Assembly: GCA_947044405.1 (NCBI GenBank)
Contig: CAMRHE010000322.1
Coordinates: forward strand, 1,178,001 to 1,242,000
Source: Leptodactylus fallax
Lineage: Eukaryota; Chordata; Amphibia; Anura; Leptodactylidae
Direction: 5' to 3'
Length of the DNA stretch: 64,000 nucleotides
The notes below the pieces were generated by a model. That model was given only the letters and a program-made list of their open reading frames with translations. It was not told the origin of the DNA and searched no databases. Below are positions 1 through 11,429 of this stretch, piece after piece. A program made the translations under genes and the position numbers. Positions within the stretch are counted from its first letter, which is position 1. Each line of letters opens with the position of its first letter.

Positions 1-690
1 CCCCCAAGTCCACATCTTCACCAAAGGGGCTAACAGCAGGGCTCAAGGCAGGAGGGTGGGCCAGTGGGAAGTAGAAGGCAGCACAGGAGTCCCTTTATGA
101 GGTTCTGCAGCAGCAGCAGTGGAGGTCCCTGAGGTGGAGGGTACAGGAGGGGCACAGATGACAGAACTGACCATAGATCCCTGGTTAAGAGTGGTGTCCT
201 GCGGGAGACTTGCAGAGGCTGGAGGAGGGGAGACACGATCCCTCATGGTCAGCGGTGGCTGAGGCTGTTCAGCATGCGCTGCAGAGGACCGGGATGTAAG
301 CAATAGAGCCAGAGGAGAAGCAGGAGCATCTGCAGCATGTGTGCACGCTGGCACAGAGTGAGAGCGCCGGGGGGGAGACGGTGTCTCCTCCTGCAGGGAC
401 ATCTCTGGAGCTGGAGAGAGGACCTGCAAGGGATTGGAGGACCGCGCGGCGCCCACGCAAGATGGTCGCTGTCTCGTGGTGGGACGGGGCAGTGCGGGCT
501 CCTGGAGGAGGTAAATAGTGAGGGTCCTCTGCAATGGTCATTCCCCAGTGGTGGGGGTCCCCGAGACAGGGTTCCTGGGAAGTTTTTTGCCCATAGTGAG
601 GGGCAGAAGCTGATTTAACACTAAGTTTTAATACCAGCAGGGCAGGAGCTCCCCGAACAAGCGTCCTCTCAGTCAGACAGCATAGGCCAT
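1..690. other. Unassigned flank, no recognised gene
   Basis: The stretch contains a 163-codon open frame on the minus strand (534 down to 43) that is rich in Pro, Ser and Ala and has no motif I recognise. Overlapping frames on both strands are equally open, as expected of GC-rich DNA, so I do not call a gene. The join to the Tc1 element lies near 690, where transposase homology stops. It could be part of a larger repeat cut by the window edge. Confidence 0.3.
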
Positions 691-1878
691 GCCATGAACA
701 GCAATTTTCATATCTTGCCACGGATGCTCAATGGGATGTAGGTCTGGACTTTGACTGGGTCATTTTAACACATGAATATTCTTTGATCTAAACCATTCCA
801 CTGTAGCTCTGGCTGTATGTTTAGGATCATTGTCTTGCTGGAAGGTGAATCTCCTTCCCAGTCTCAAGTCTTTTGCAGCCTCCAACAGGTTTTCTTCCAG
901 GATTGCCCTGTATTTAGCTCCATCCACATTCCCATTAACTCTGACCAGCTTTCCTGTCTCTGCTGAAGAAAAGCATACGCACAGCATGATGCTGCCACCA
1001 CCATGTTTCACAGTGGGGATGGTGTGTTCAGGGTGATGAGCAGTGTTACTTTTCTGCCACACATAGCGCTTTGCATTTAAGCCAAAAAGTTCAACTTTGG
1101 TCTCATCAGACCAGAGCACCTTCTTCCACATGTTTGCTATGTCCCCTATATGGCTTGTGGCAAACTGCAAACAGCACTTCTTATGTCTTTCTTTCAACAA
1201 TGGTTTTCTTCTTGCCACTCTTCCATAAAGGCCAGATTTGTGGAGTGCACGACTTATAGTTGTCCTGTGGACAGATTCTCCCCCCTGAGCTGTGGATTTC
1301 TGCAGCTCCTCCAGAGTCACCATGGGCCTCTTGGTTGCTTCTCTGACCAGTGCTCTCCTTGCTCGATCTGTTAGTTTATGTGGACAGCCATGCCTTAGTA
1401 GCTTTGCAGTTTGGGATATGTTTTTATAACCTAACCCTGTTTTAAACTTCTCCACAACTTTATCTCTGACCTGTCTGATGAGTTCCTTGGTCTTCATGAT
1501 TCTGCTTGTTCACTAGTGTTCTCTAACAAACCACTGAGGCCTTCACAGAACAGGTGTATTTATACCGAGACTAAATTACACACAGCTGGACTCTATTAAC
1601 TAATTAAGTGACTTCTGAAGGCAATTGATTGCCCTGGATTTTATTTAGGGGTATCAAAGTACAGGGGGCTGAATACTTTTGCAAGTCACACTTTTTAGAT
1701 TTTTATTTGATTACAATTTTGAAAACCATGTATCATTTTCATTCTACTTCACAATTATCTGCTACTTTGTGTTGGTCTATCACTTAAAATCTCAATAAAA
1801 TACATTTAAGTTTGTGGTTGTATGGTGACAAAATGTCGAAAAGCTCAAGAGGTATGAATACTTTTGCAAGCCACTGTA
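691..1878 (-). mobile_element. Left-truncated Tc1/mariner element
   Basis: The right terminus is intact: the minus strand begins TACAGTGGCTTGC at 1878, with the TA target at 1877-1878. A related inner repeat (CTTTTGCAAGTCACAC) lies at about 1676-1691, giving the paired outer and inner repeats (IR/DR) of Sleeping Beauty-like Tc1 elements. Between these repeats and the transposase start is a roughly 370-bp 5' region on the minus strand. The other end is missing: homology fades near 690, shortly after the third catalytic block, with no matching inverted repeat. DNA right of 1878 is CR1 LINE sequence, so this element probably landed in that LINE. Confidence 0.85.
760..1497 (-). pseudogene. Tc1-like transposase, C-terminally broken
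   Basis: A 245-codon open frame starts with MKTKELIRQVRDK. It has an N-terminal paired-like helix-turn-helix region (about residues 1-110), the first catalytic Asp in VLWSDETK and the second in QQDNDPKH. These are the marks of cut-and-paste Tc1 transposases, which are normally about 340 aa. The frame ends right after IHVLK. The expected third block (SPDLNPIE with the catalytic Glu) is out of frame and degraded just downstream on the minus strand (about 690-760), where a WQDMKIAVH-like remnant is still visible. Without that Glu the protein should be inactive. The ATG chosen is the conserved family start. Confidence 0.85.
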
Positions 1879-2001
1879 TCCTGGAGTATCTCTATGTAAA
1901 TGATCTTTTAACATCCAATCAGTATGGGTTTATGAGTAATCGGTAATCTGATCAGCTTCTAAGAAGAGGTCAGTTCTAGACTGGGCATGGGTAATGCGGT
2001 A
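1879..2001 (+). pseudogene. CR1-type LINE RT, 5' fragment
   Basis: This is a short piece of CR1-clade reverse transcriptase. Conceptual reading gives LTSNQYGFMSNR-like text followed by a run ending GMGNAV, and the reading continues in frame at 12207 (DVIYLDFSKAFDTVSHK) once the intervening BEL/Pao element is removed. Stops are present upstream, so the copy was already decaying. It is bounded on the left by the end of the Tc1 element and on the right by the Pao target duplication. Confidence 0.75.
1997..2001. repeat. Target-site duplication CGGTA (left)
   Basis: CGGTA lies directly before the TGTCAT start of the Pao 5' LTR and is repeated directly after the 3' LTR at 12202-12206. Five bases is within the usual range for BEL/Pao integrases. 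Removing the element and one copy restores an uninterrupted CR1 reading frame. Confidence 0.85.
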
Positions 2002-2181
2002 TGTCATGTCCCACCTCGGGTCATGCATACAGTGCTTCACTGTTTATTGTCATGCTTTGTTTTACTTGTGCTTCTCATATAATTTTGTCCTATCTTTGCT
2101 CCCTTACTCACTCTCTACTCCCCCCTCCTGTCTGTGACATCATCCAGGTTCTGTAAGTTGTTTATTTCCTGCCCCTCTCAG
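2002..2181 (+). repeat. Pao 5' LTR, left half
   Basis: The sequence from TGTCATGTCCC to CTCTCAG matches the first part of the 3' LTR (from 11800) with a handful of substitutions. It breaks at 2181/2182, where the DIRS-like element begins. Confidence 0.88.
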
Positions 2182-2289
2182 CACCATGGGTATAGACCTG
2201 GTCACTAGGAGACAGACACTAGGGAAATGAAAGCTGTTGGCTCCGCCTCCATGCTATACCCTGCCACAGCACTGTGCATGAATTCAGTT
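2182..2289 (+). repeat. DIRS left inverted terminal repeat
   Basis: The segment starting CACCATGGGTATAGACC is the near-exact reverse complement of 6682-6788. Inverted termini distinguish DIRS elements from ordinary LTR retrotransposons. Confidence 0.88.
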
Positions 2290-4568
2290 TGAACCTAGTG
2301 TCCATAGGAGGCAGACACGACCTGACTCAGGTCTTCTGTCTTACATCGTTTTTATTTTTACCTTTCTTTCAGGTGCAGGGGGTCATCAGCGTGTACGCCA
2401 CACTAGACGTACCCTCCTGCGGGCGCAGTGCTCTGCAAAAGAGCGCCTCGCCGGTCACCCAGTCTCCACTCACCACATCGGTGGCCGGAGTACCGGTGGC
2501 CCCCACTCCCACGTGCAAGGTCCTACCGAGGGGGTGATCCTGCGGCGCCTCAAGACGCCAGACAGGTGAGTATGAGAAGAGTAGAAGACAGGTGAGTATG
2601 AAAGTTACCTCAGCCCCTCTCCTCCTCCACCTCAGGCCCCACTCAGCCTCTCAGTGCCTCTCACAGGGGGAAAATAGCATGGGTCCTGTTTAGGGGGGCA
2701 TCACAGGGACCCCCAGAGCTGGGCCTTAAATTTTGCAAGTAAGCCCCTTTTTTTCTGGGGCGTTTTTGGGCCTTCTGGTTGTTCCTACCGAGCGGCCCCT
2801 GACAGGGGGAGCACCCTGTTTCCCCCCCCTTCGTGTGGGGACTCCTTTTTCTGGCCCCTCGGTACCTTTCCCACGCCTCCGTCGGGCATTCAGGAGTTCG
2901 TGTCTGCGCTTTGCCGACGATGGTGCCTCGCGGCCGGCTGGGAACTAGGCCGCAACTAGGCCCGTCCCTTTCCCGGGCTTTCTGGCATCCAGACTCTGCC
3001 TGGGGCCTTCCATTGGCCAGGGGGCTGTCCTGGCAAAACATCCAGCCTGCCCAGTAACTACTGAGCCTGTATTACCAGGGGAAGGGCTTTGCTCTCCTCA
3101 GAATCACTTTTTATTTGCTTCTTGTCTTTTTGGCTTGCTGGGACAGTGGGGATACCTCTTATTCTCCTCACAGCTCCCTGGGAGACATTGCACCTGTGGT
3201 GCCCTCTCTGTGTCGCCCTCTCTGCAGCTGTTGGTGAGCGGCCATCTTTTGCAATCTGGTAGGCTAAGCCCCTGGGTTACCTCTAATTTCCATGGGTCCC
3301 CTCTGCTTTGTCACTCATCCCCCGGCCCCTCTGGTTCCGTCACGCTTTTATATGTGCACCCGCTGTATCAAAAACTGCTGCCGTGCGGACAACCTGAGCC
3401 CATGTGCTCTCTCTGCCTTCCACCTCAGCCAGTGAGGAACCTCCTGGCCCCTCTTCGGTTCATCCATTCCCGGATTGGGCTGCCTCCCTCACCTTGGCCA
3501 TAGTGAACCGAGAACCCAGACCCATCCTCTCAAGTGGACATCTCCTTCTGCCACTGGGTGTTTGATCACATCTTGAGAGCACAGTGGCTTCTCCCTAGAC
3601 CACCCTCTGTCTTCTACTAGGAAGTCGGACATCCCTTCCCTTGACCTGTGTGTCTCCAAGTGGAAGGTGAGCTCGGGCAGTTCTGCCAGGCTATGCTGTG
3701 ACACATGTCTCTAGCTCTCCCTGGCTGGCAATGATGAACATCTGAGGTAAAGGAAGCAGGTTGCTCCGGTGGTGCTATCGGTTAGCGCACGATACTTATA
3801 TATCAGTAACTAGTGAGCGCAAGCCGGCCTGTCTTGACATCTTGTCAGCGAGCCGCCCCAAGTTGTCCCTTCCTATCATTAAGAGCCTCCCGCGGTGGTT
3901 CCCGTGATAGCTAGGCTCTCCAAGGCTTCTATTCTGCCTTCAGCAGACTCTGCCTACCTCAGTGATCCCTCAGAGTGAGATCAGATCACTTCTGTTGTTT
4001 TGTTTGCAATGCAGAACTGATACGTTGCATTGTCCTAAAGGCTGGCTGTTGTACTGCTGCAAGAAGGTGGCTTCCCTTGCCAGGGTGGCCTTCGTAGTGT
4101 CTGGCTTCTCCCTGCGGCCTTCCTTCGCTGCCTCTTGGGTCAGCAAGGCCTGCTTTTCCTGGGCCAAACAGCTTCAGTCAAACCTCCCTGATCATAAACG
4201 CTTCCAAATACCTGGCGATGCCTCCCAAATCTGCCAAGGCGGCCGCCAACGCAGTGGCTATCCGCCATACCGTTTTGATTCATTGTGGAATACTGAGTCC
4301 ACCTCCAAGAAGGTGTAAGCAGCCATTCTCCCTTTCCAGGTCGACCTGGGCCGAATTTTTGTTAAAGGAGTCGAGAAGCTTATCCCTAAGGCCACGGGGG
4401 AATAGATTCTTCCTCCCTCAGAGGCATCCTATGCGTCAGCCGTTCTCCTGTTCCAGAAAGTTTCTTTCAAGTCCAGGCCTCCCTGGCGGTTCTGCACCAA
4501 GTTGTCCAGGCCCTTCCTCTTCCTAGCCCTCCTCGGCATGAAGTTTTTTCCCCTCTCTGGCCTCTCAA
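2290..4568 (+). other. DIRS 5' internal region, gag-like zone degraded
   Basis: This lies between the left terminal repeat and the RT remnant, where DIRS elements carry their gag-like ORF. Only short open frames remain (for example 3135-3503 and 3962-4318), rich in Ser, Pro and Leu and without a recognisable motif. I assign the region by position only. Confidence 0.5.
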
Positions 4569-5500
4569 GTGGCGGGCCATCTGGGTCCTGGGCCTGAGAG
4601 GTGGTGTCGTCAGGCTACTCCAGCTTTCGCTGGAGTCTCTTTGCCTTCCCTACATCGGACAATCCAGGCTGTCTCCAATCTCCAGCGGCAGGGAGTCAGC
4701 ATCCCCGTTCCCTCTTCAGAGCGTATCCTGGGTTACTATTCCTACCTGTTCTCCATTCCCAAGAAGGACGGCTTCCTTCATCCCATCATGGACCTGAAAG
4801 GGCTCAACAGGTTCGTCCATGTATGTAAGTTCCGCTGTAGTCTATGCAATCTGTGGTGGCATCCTTGGAGATGGGCGAATTCTTCGTCCATCTACATCAT
4901 CAAGCTGTGTCGTCAACGGTTTCTTCGTTTTGCGGTGGATCCTTGACCTTTCCAGTTGTCACTCTCCCCTTCGGGCTGGCCTCTGCCCTCTGAGTTTTTT
5001 TCCTTAGTGATGGCGTCTCTCATGGCCATCCTCCGTGCCAGAGGTGTTACTGTGTTTTCCAGACTTGGACGACCTCCTGGTGAAGCCTATCCAGGTCAGA
5101 CAATCTGACCAGCTCGTGGCTCACCTTGGTCAACTTTGCCGGTTCTGCTTGCTCATCAATTAGGATGTCTCATCCCCTCTAAGCACATGGAATCCGGGAC
5201 ATGATCCTCTACATGCACCAGGGCATGATTCTCCTCCTGCAGGCCAAGATCCTGAGGTCCAATGTGTCCCACCTTCGGAGGTTCTCTCCTTGCTCTCTTC
5301 GTTTCGGCATGTGGGTCTTGCGAACGATGGCCTCGACCTTCTAGGCTTTACCTTTCATTCACTTGCTCTGTCATCCTCTCCACTTGACGATTCCGACCTG
5401 CTGGGCAGCCTCATCTGCCTTGTTCTCTTTCCTCCTCCAGGACCGCTGTTCCACCCCACCTTGACTCAGCTACGTTCACGGCGTGGCTGTTGAATCTGAG
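4569..5500 (+). pseudogene. DIRS reverse transcriptase remnant
   Basis: Around 4730-4830 the reading GYYSYLFSIPKKDGF followed by PIMDLKGLNRFVHV is typical of DIRS RT (fingers and palm, PKKDG and DLK.LN blocks). About 230 bp downstream the catalytic block survives as PDLDDLLVK (about 5059-5085), with Asp where Tyr is expected before LDD. The segments lie in different frames with stops between them, so no functional RT is made. RNase H and methyltransferase domains, if once present, are not recognisable. Confidence 0.72.
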
Positions 5501-5679
5501 GTTTGAGGCGTCGTGTTTTTTTTTCGGAGTTTGTTATCCTACCATACTCAAGGCCTGGAAATTCCAGATAGCTTAGATCTGCCATCTAACGTGGAAGGCT
5601 TATGTCCACCTTTGGGAGAGTAATGATTCTCATTGGATCTTCCCCAGTCGGGTCTGGATTAAGGTCTTAGTGTTTTTCC

Positions 5680-6420
5680 CTTTAAAGACTTTCCTACAAG
5701 AGTGCCACTCTGTGCTCCTTGGAAACCGTGGGATCTTAACCTCGTCTTTAAGGTGCTTCAGGTTCCTCCCTCAAGCCTTAAATATCTTTTTCTGTCTTCT
5801 GTCCTGGTAGACCGAGTTCCTGGTGGCCATTACCTCCATCCGCATGGGTCCCAAATTGGCTGCCCTTTTTCGGCAGCCTCCCTTTCTGGTCCTCCACAAG
5901 GATAAGGTTTTCCTCCATCTGCCACAGTCTTTTTTTCTTAGGGTGGTTTTTCCTCCTTCCACATCAAGGACTTGGTCTTGCCCTCTTTCTGCTCGGTCCC
6001 CTGGCATCCATGTGAGTGCTTGCTCTTCCCTGCCCGGTTTTTGCCCGGCCAATTTGCATCTATATTGTTCCTTACGGATCCTTTTCTGTTGTTCGGACGC
6101 TTTGCTCGTTCTCCCTGAGTGCCCTTGCAAGGGCCTACCTGCTTCCAGAGCTCCCATCTTCCGATGGCTTTGGTCTGAGATTAGGGAGACCTATCGGTTT
6201 AAGGGTAGGGCTCTGCCTTTCCGTGTGACGGCTCTCTCCTCTAGAGCTGTTGGAGCTCCCTGGGCCTCCGGCATCAGGCTTCTGCTTCCCAGGTCTGTAA
6301 GTATCCCACTGAGCCTTCATCCTCTTTCTCTAAGTTTCACCAGATCCATTCTGTGGCCTGTGCCAATTCCAGTTTGGGCTGTAAGTTTCTGGAAGCGGCT
6401 GAGTGTTAAGGGTTTGCATG
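5680..6420 (+). pseudogene. DIRS tyrosine recombinase remnant
   Basis: Two open frames (5702-5905 and 5823-6521) cover a degraded DIRS recombinase. The block FLVAITSIRMGPKLAAL aligns with the conserved TSARR-type arginine motif. Further on, VTALSSRAVGAPWAS resembles the HSTR...ASWAS motif that holds the second catalytic Arg and His, and a SFTRSI segment follows where the catalytic Tyr region should be. The His and the active-site environment are altered, so the protein is almost certainly inactive. Its place between RT and the right terminus fits DIRS organisation. I am confident of the family but not of the exact limits. Confidence 0.68.
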
Positions 6421-6493
6421 GTCATGTTATTCCCACCCTCTGGGACTGCTTTAAGACATCCCATGGTGCTGTGTCACACATTGAAATAAGCAA

Positions 6494-6556
6494 GAAAATG
6501 GGATTTTTGTACTCACTGTAAAATCCTTTTCTCGTTGTATTCACTGGGGGACACAG
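6494..6556 (+). repeat. DIRS internal complementary region
   Basis: The segment beginning AAAATGGGATTTTTGTACTC is the reverse complement of the extreme right terminus (6789-6847), with one small difference in a G run. In DIRS elements this region templates completion and circularisation of the ends. Confidence 0.75.
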
Positions 6557-6681
6557 ATTCCACCCTTGTTTTTCAGTGTTGTTCCTGCCCGAGCTGTGTT
6601 GGTTCCTTTTTGGGTTCAGGCATTGTTGATGGTTGTTGGTTCCATGTTCCTTTGTGTCTCTCTCCTACTGCTACGGTAAAA

Positions 6682-6788
6682 ACTGAATTCATGCACATTG
6701 CTGTGGCAGGGTATAGCCTGGAGGCGGAGCCAACAGCTTTCATTTCCCTAGTGTCTGTCTCCTAGTGACCAGGTCTATACCCATGGTG
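6682..6788 (-). repeat. DIRS right inverted terminal repeat
   Basis: This is the reverse complement of 2182-2289 with few differences. It is followed by an outer extension to about 6850 that pairs with the internal complementary region. Confidence 0.88.
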
Positions 6789-6850
6789 CTGTGTCCCCAG
6801 TGAATACAACGAGAAAAGGATTTTACAGTGAGTACAAAAATCCCATTTTT

Positions 6851-7046
6851 ACACCCTGTATTGCATCTATCAAGAGTTCTATTTGAATAAATCTTCATCT
6901 GAACATCTTCCACATGTCTTACAGAGGAGTTGAGCTATCTGGCAATGTTTAGTGGTATAACCTCAGTGAAGTCTTTCTGGGGTCTACAGTCAGATCTCCA
7001 TCACAGACTCCATGCAGGTCTGTAGCTTCTACTCTGAGCCAGAATA
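6851..7046 (+). repeat. Pao 5' LTR, right half
   Basis: The sequence from ACACCCTGTATTGCATC to CCAGAATA matches the end of the 3' LTR (to 12201). It contains an AATAAA-type signal at about 6887. The internal region begins at 7047. Confidence 0.85.
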
Positions 7047-7484
7047 GTAAAAAAGATGTAAGCAGAGCCGCAGCTTCTACAGAGCAACACCAGAACAGTG
7101 ATTCCAGCCCCATCTCAACATGGCTGGAGGGCATCCTACACAGTTCTCACAATATGAAAGCTACTCTCAAACAGAACAAGACCAGGACACAGATCCTGAC
7201 TCTCAGCCTGTGGTAAGGGCGAAACGTCCCATCAAACTCACATGAAAAATAACAGAGAACTTACAAGGTAGGAAACATGAACTCTTATCTAATATTTCTC
7301 TTACATGGCACCAAATACTAAGCCACATGGCCGTCTTCACTGCACCTACTTCTAGTGTCCCACCACTAGAGGGAGCCCTAAGTCAGCTCTCCTCAGACTA
7401 CGAACTGTATACCAAAAAAAGCTGTGCATATATTAGAGTGTTGGAAAAACTGAACACCAACGAGTCCTTACTTGAGCTACAGCT

Positions 7485-9381
7485 GTGAACGTGACAAGCT
7501 GTATACTTAGAGCCAAAACAGAAGCAGAGGCAAGAATTGCGCAGCTGCAGGAAAAGTCATCCTATATCTCCAGGTCCTCCAGACATTCCAAAATGTCATG
7601 TAAATCACGGTCTTCCAGATCCTCCACACTCAGTGAACAACTTATCAGAGCATGTTCAGATGCGAAGGTTGCAAAGGTACAGGCCACCATTGCGCAAAAG
7701 AAAGCAGAGATGGAAGCCGAATCCGCACAAAGGAAGGCAGCAATAGAGGCTGAAGTCACACAGAAGAGGTTAGAAATAGAAGCTCTTCAGAAACAGTGTG
7801 AGCATGCCTCGGCTATGGAAAGGTTAAAAGTTCTGGAACAAGCAGCCAGTGAGAGTTGTAGTAACAGCGATTGTTTAAGCAAAGTGGATGCAGAGGACCC
7901 CCTTAAACGCACAAGAGATTACACGCTAAGCCAGAACAGCAAATCTTCAAGCACCATAAATGCTGCCAGCAACACAGACTCTTTCCCCAAAGAATGGAAC
8001 ACAGATTGCCACACTACAACTCCACACAGCTAATCAAGTTTCTGATAACCAAAAGGTACCAGTTACACGCACAGCCCTGGATCCAGAAGCAGTCCCAAGA
8101 CTAAATGTCTACGCAGTCCCATACTATCCTAGGCCTCTTGATCAGAATACTGCAAGCGACATCACCAACACTGCTTCTCCAGCACTTCCCCGTCCCAAGT
8201 CAGAGAGGACGGACATCTCCGAGTTTGCACGGTATATGGCCTGTCGAGATATCACTAAAACTGGCCTCACCAAGTTCGACGACAAACTGGAAAACTACAG
8301 AGGTTGGAAATGTACCTTCCAAACTGCTATTTACGACCTCAACATCTCAGCTAGTGAAGAACTAGACCTGCTAGTCAGATGGCTCGGCCCACAGTCTACC
8401 GAGCGTGTCAAGAGACTGAGATCTGTCCACATCAGTAATCCTGCTGCAGGCCTCATTGCTGCTTGGGAAAGACTAGAATGAAGTTATGGCAGTCCTGAGG
8501 CTATAGAGAACGCCCTATTCAAACGACTGCAAGCCTTCCCAAAAATAATTGGTAAGGACAATGAGAAATTCCAGGAGCTCAGCGATCTACTCATGGAGCT
8601 TCAATTGGCCAAAGTGGACATTCATCTGCCTGGCCTAAGTTACCTGGACACTGCACGTGGAGTTAATCCAATTGTTTCTAAACTGCTATATAGCATTCAG
8701 GAAAAATGGACAGCTCTAGGGTCAAAATACAAAAGAGAGAACTATGTTTCATTTCTGCCATTTTCTTACTTCTGTGAGTTCATAAGAACCATTGCTGATG
8801 CCAAGAATGACCCCAGATTCCTCTACAGCGAGTCAAGTGGTCCTGTTTCCCCTCCTAAAGGTAACAGCCAATGCTCCAGTTACAGGAATCCCAGAGGTCC
8901 AGTATCAGTGAAAAAGACTGATATCCTCCCCACACCCACATTGGGTATGGACAAGGAGAACAAAACAGAAAAGATTGAAAACCCCAATCGACTATGCCCC
9001 ATACACAAGAAGCCACACCCACTCAAGAAGTGCATCGGTTTCAGGAAGAAACCGCTTCAAGAGCACAAGGAGCTTCTAAAGAAGTTTGGAATATGTTTTA
9101 GGTGTTGTGCCTGTACTGAACATCTGGTGAAGGATTGCAAGATCGATATTAAGTGCATAGAATGCGACTGCGATGATCATGTTCAGTCTCTCCATCCATC
9201 TGAACCTGTTCCCACACAGTTTTCACCCCTTTCCTCCTCATCAAAGCATGGCGGGGAGAAAGCAGACCAGGAAGCAAACTCTACCACAGTATCGTCTTCA
9301 TACACAGAAGTCTGCGGAAAGGATAATTGTGACAAGTCCTGCTCCAAAATATGTTTGGTCAACGTGTATCCCAAGGGTTAA
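7485..9381 (+). pseudogene. Pao gag (DUF1759-like) with Cys-rich knuckles, broken
   Basis: The N-terminal 180 codons (7485-8033) contain a long charged coiled coil (repeated AEMEAESAQRKAAIEAE-like text). A frameshift near 7960 leads into a second frame carrying the DUF1759-type capsid region (YRGWKCTFQTAIYDL to about 8820). That region is cut by an in-frame TGA at 8479-8481 and resumes at 8593. A Cys-rich segment follows at about 9080-9190 (CFRCCACTEH...C then CIECDCDDH), degenerate CCHC knuckles. A TAA at 9379-9381 separates it from the protease. The product would have been the structural core and RNA-binding polyprotein. Confidence 0.8.
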
Positions 9382-9399
9382 TCAGAGAAGGCTCTAAAG

Positions 9400-9822
9400 G
9401 TGTACGCTATTCTCGACGACCAGCGCAACCGATCACTTGCGAGATCAGATCTCTTTGAGTTGCTTAATTTAAAGGGAGACACTTACCCCTACACTTTGAG
9501 TACTTGTAATGGCATCATGGAGGTCTCTGGAAGAAGGGCCAGTGGGCTTATTCTGTCTTCACACAAGGGCAATTTCAAGATACCCCTACCCACTCTTGTG
9601 GAGTGTAACCAGATACCCTGCAACAAGGACGAGATTCCTACACCAGAGGCTGCCCTGCATCATCCTCATCTAAAGGCAATAGCAAGCGAGATCCCAGCAC
9701 TCATCAAGGATACAGAGATCCTTCTTCTGCTTGGGAGAGATATCCTAAGAGTACACAAGGTGCACCAACAAATCAATGGCCCGAACAATGCTCCATTTGC
9801 CCATAGGCAACGTTTGTATTGA
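9400..9822 (+). pseudogene. Pao aspartic protease-like (DUF1758) segment
   Basis: The 140-codon open piece reads VYAILDDQRNRSLARSDLF, then LLGRDIL and VHQQINGPNNAP. This matches the DUF1758 protease region of BEL/Pao polyproteins, in which ALLDDQSN-like text holds the catalytic Asp. It is in the same frame as the end of gag but separated by the TAA at 9379-9381. The frame is lost just after 9822. Confidence 0.75.
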
Positions 9823-10760
9823 CCAAATGAAAAAACCCACTAAGATATCTTCACTCAAGACACACCTTCTGACAAATGTACGCAGCTCTCATTTTCAGCC
9901 TTGTCCAAATCACTACAAAGTGAAAGAGAAGCTGTACAACAATAAGGTGCAGTGCAACCTCCGAGACGTCACCCACTCATTCCTCACCCAGAATGACAAC
10001 CTAGGATCTACAGTATTCGAGTCTACGAGTGATGATAACAAGCTAGCGCCTGCAAGAGAAGACAAAGAATTCCTCAAAGTAATGGAAACGGAGTTAATCC
10101 AGAACGATTCTAATAGCTGGGTATCACCTTTACCTTTCCGCCCTCCAAGAACAAGGCTGCCAAACAATTTTCAGCAAGCGCAGTCCAGATTCTTATCTTT
10201 AAAACGAACTCTGATGAAGAAACCAGAGATGGAGATACACTTTGTGGACTTCATGCAGAGCATATTTGATAGAGACCATGTGGAGCCTGCATGCACCGCC
10301 ACTGAAGGAAGGAGTAGAATGCTGGTACCTTCCATCCTTTGGCGTATACCACCCTCGAAAACCTAACCAGATTAGACTAGTATTTGATTCCAGTGCCCAG
10401 TATGATGGGGTCTCTCTCAACAACCTGCTCCTAACTGGACCTAACTTAAACAATAGTCTCATGGGAGTACTAATTTGCTTCAGACAGGAACCTGTCGCAG
10501 TGATGGCCAACGACATTTCCCCCATACAGCGCAGCTTAGGCTTACTGTGGAACATCAAGTCTGACACATTCACATTTCAAGTGTCAGCCTGCTACAGACC
10601 GTTTACCAAGCGAGGAGTGCTATCTGTCGTGAACAGTATCTATGATCCTCTCGGATTCATCGCTCCCATCACTATTCATGGCAAGATATTGCTGAGACAG
10701 TTTACCACCGAGAATAAAGATTGGGACACTCCACTACCTGTGGAAAAACAACGCAGGTAG
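9823..10760 (+). pseudogene. Pao RT and peptidase A17-like remnant with internal deletion
   Basis: Text such as WYLPSFGVYHPRKPNQIRLV followed by FDSSAQYDGVSLNNLLLTG (about 10320-10440) is typical Pao RT. Reading then jumps from VAVMAND directly to LGLLWNIKSDTF and NSIYDPLGFIAPIT, which belong to the A17-like region after RT. The YVDD catalytic block has therefore been deleted around 10510-10535. Several frame changes occur. No enzymatic activity is possible. Confidence 0.75.
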
Positions 10761-11249
10761 GATGCATGGAAGGAGTCTCTGAAGATAGTAGAACAACTCC
10801 AAGTCCCATGTTGCTATGTTCCAAATTCTCTTTCAACTGCTACCAGTAGAGAAATCCACATCTTCTCTGACGCATCAATTGAAGCAATAGCTGCTGTAGC
10901 CTACCTGAAGACACCACATCTCTACTGAACTTAATCCAGCAGATTGTGGAACAAGACCTGCACCTGCATCAGGTTCACAACTTAACTGGTGGTTATCACC
11001 TCCAGAATTCTTGTATAAAAACTCTCGTTCAGCTCCTGCCAACACAAAATACAAGCTGGTGAATCTAGAAATGGATAAGGAAATAAGACTCACAAATTCT
11101 ACTCTCTGTAGTTCCATCATCCTCAAGTCAGGACTAGATTCTCACCTCTTTGAGTGCTTCTCTACCTGGACGTCCATTGTACTAGCTGTCGCCCACCTAG
11201 TTCACATTGCACACTGCTTCAAAATGGACGATCATCAAAGTGCTGGTCA

Positions 11250-11429
11250 GCAACGGACATCAAGCACGTCGAAGAAGTCATCATCCGAAGCGTGCAACAA
11301 AAGAATCTCCAGCCAGGTGACCTTGTCATTCTCAAGGATAAAGAAGCCCATCAGAACGAATGGCCTATGGGACTTATCAATAAAGTCATGCCCAGCGATG
11401 ATGGTAAGATTCGGAAAGTGGAGGTCTAA
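11250..11429 (+). pseudogene. Pao integrase C-terminal tail (DUF5641-like)
   Basis: The reading LQPGDLVILKDKEAHQNEWP followed by MGLINKVMPSDDGKIRKVEV matches the C-terminal domain that ends BEL/Pao integrases. The integrase core (HHCC and DDE) is absent, because 10760-11250 contains only short disconnected frames. The 3' LTR starts 370 bp downstream. Confidence 0.72.

Larger units (their letters stand above)
2182..6850 (+). mobile_element. DIRS-like tyrosine-recombinase retrotransposon (decayed)
   Basis: The element has long inverted, not direct, terminal repeats (2182-2289 against 6682-6788). A further repeat near the right end (6494-6556) is complementary to the outermost right terminus (6789-6850), which matches the internal complementary region of DIRS elements. 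Inside are a DIRS-style reverse transcriptase and a C-terminal tyrosine-recombinase remnant in the expected order, both heavily interrupted by stops. No target duplication is visible, as expected for recombinase-mediated insertion. About 20 bp of the Pao LTR present at the 3' LTR (after 11993) is missing at the insertion point. The left terminus lacks the outer extension found on the right. Confidence 0.82.

Noticed and set aside
43..534. 163-codon Pro/Ser-rich frame on the minus strand as a host gene
   Set aside because: Overlapping frames on both strands are open too, it has no recognisable domain, and it lies in repeat-rich DNA; kept only as an unassigned stretch.
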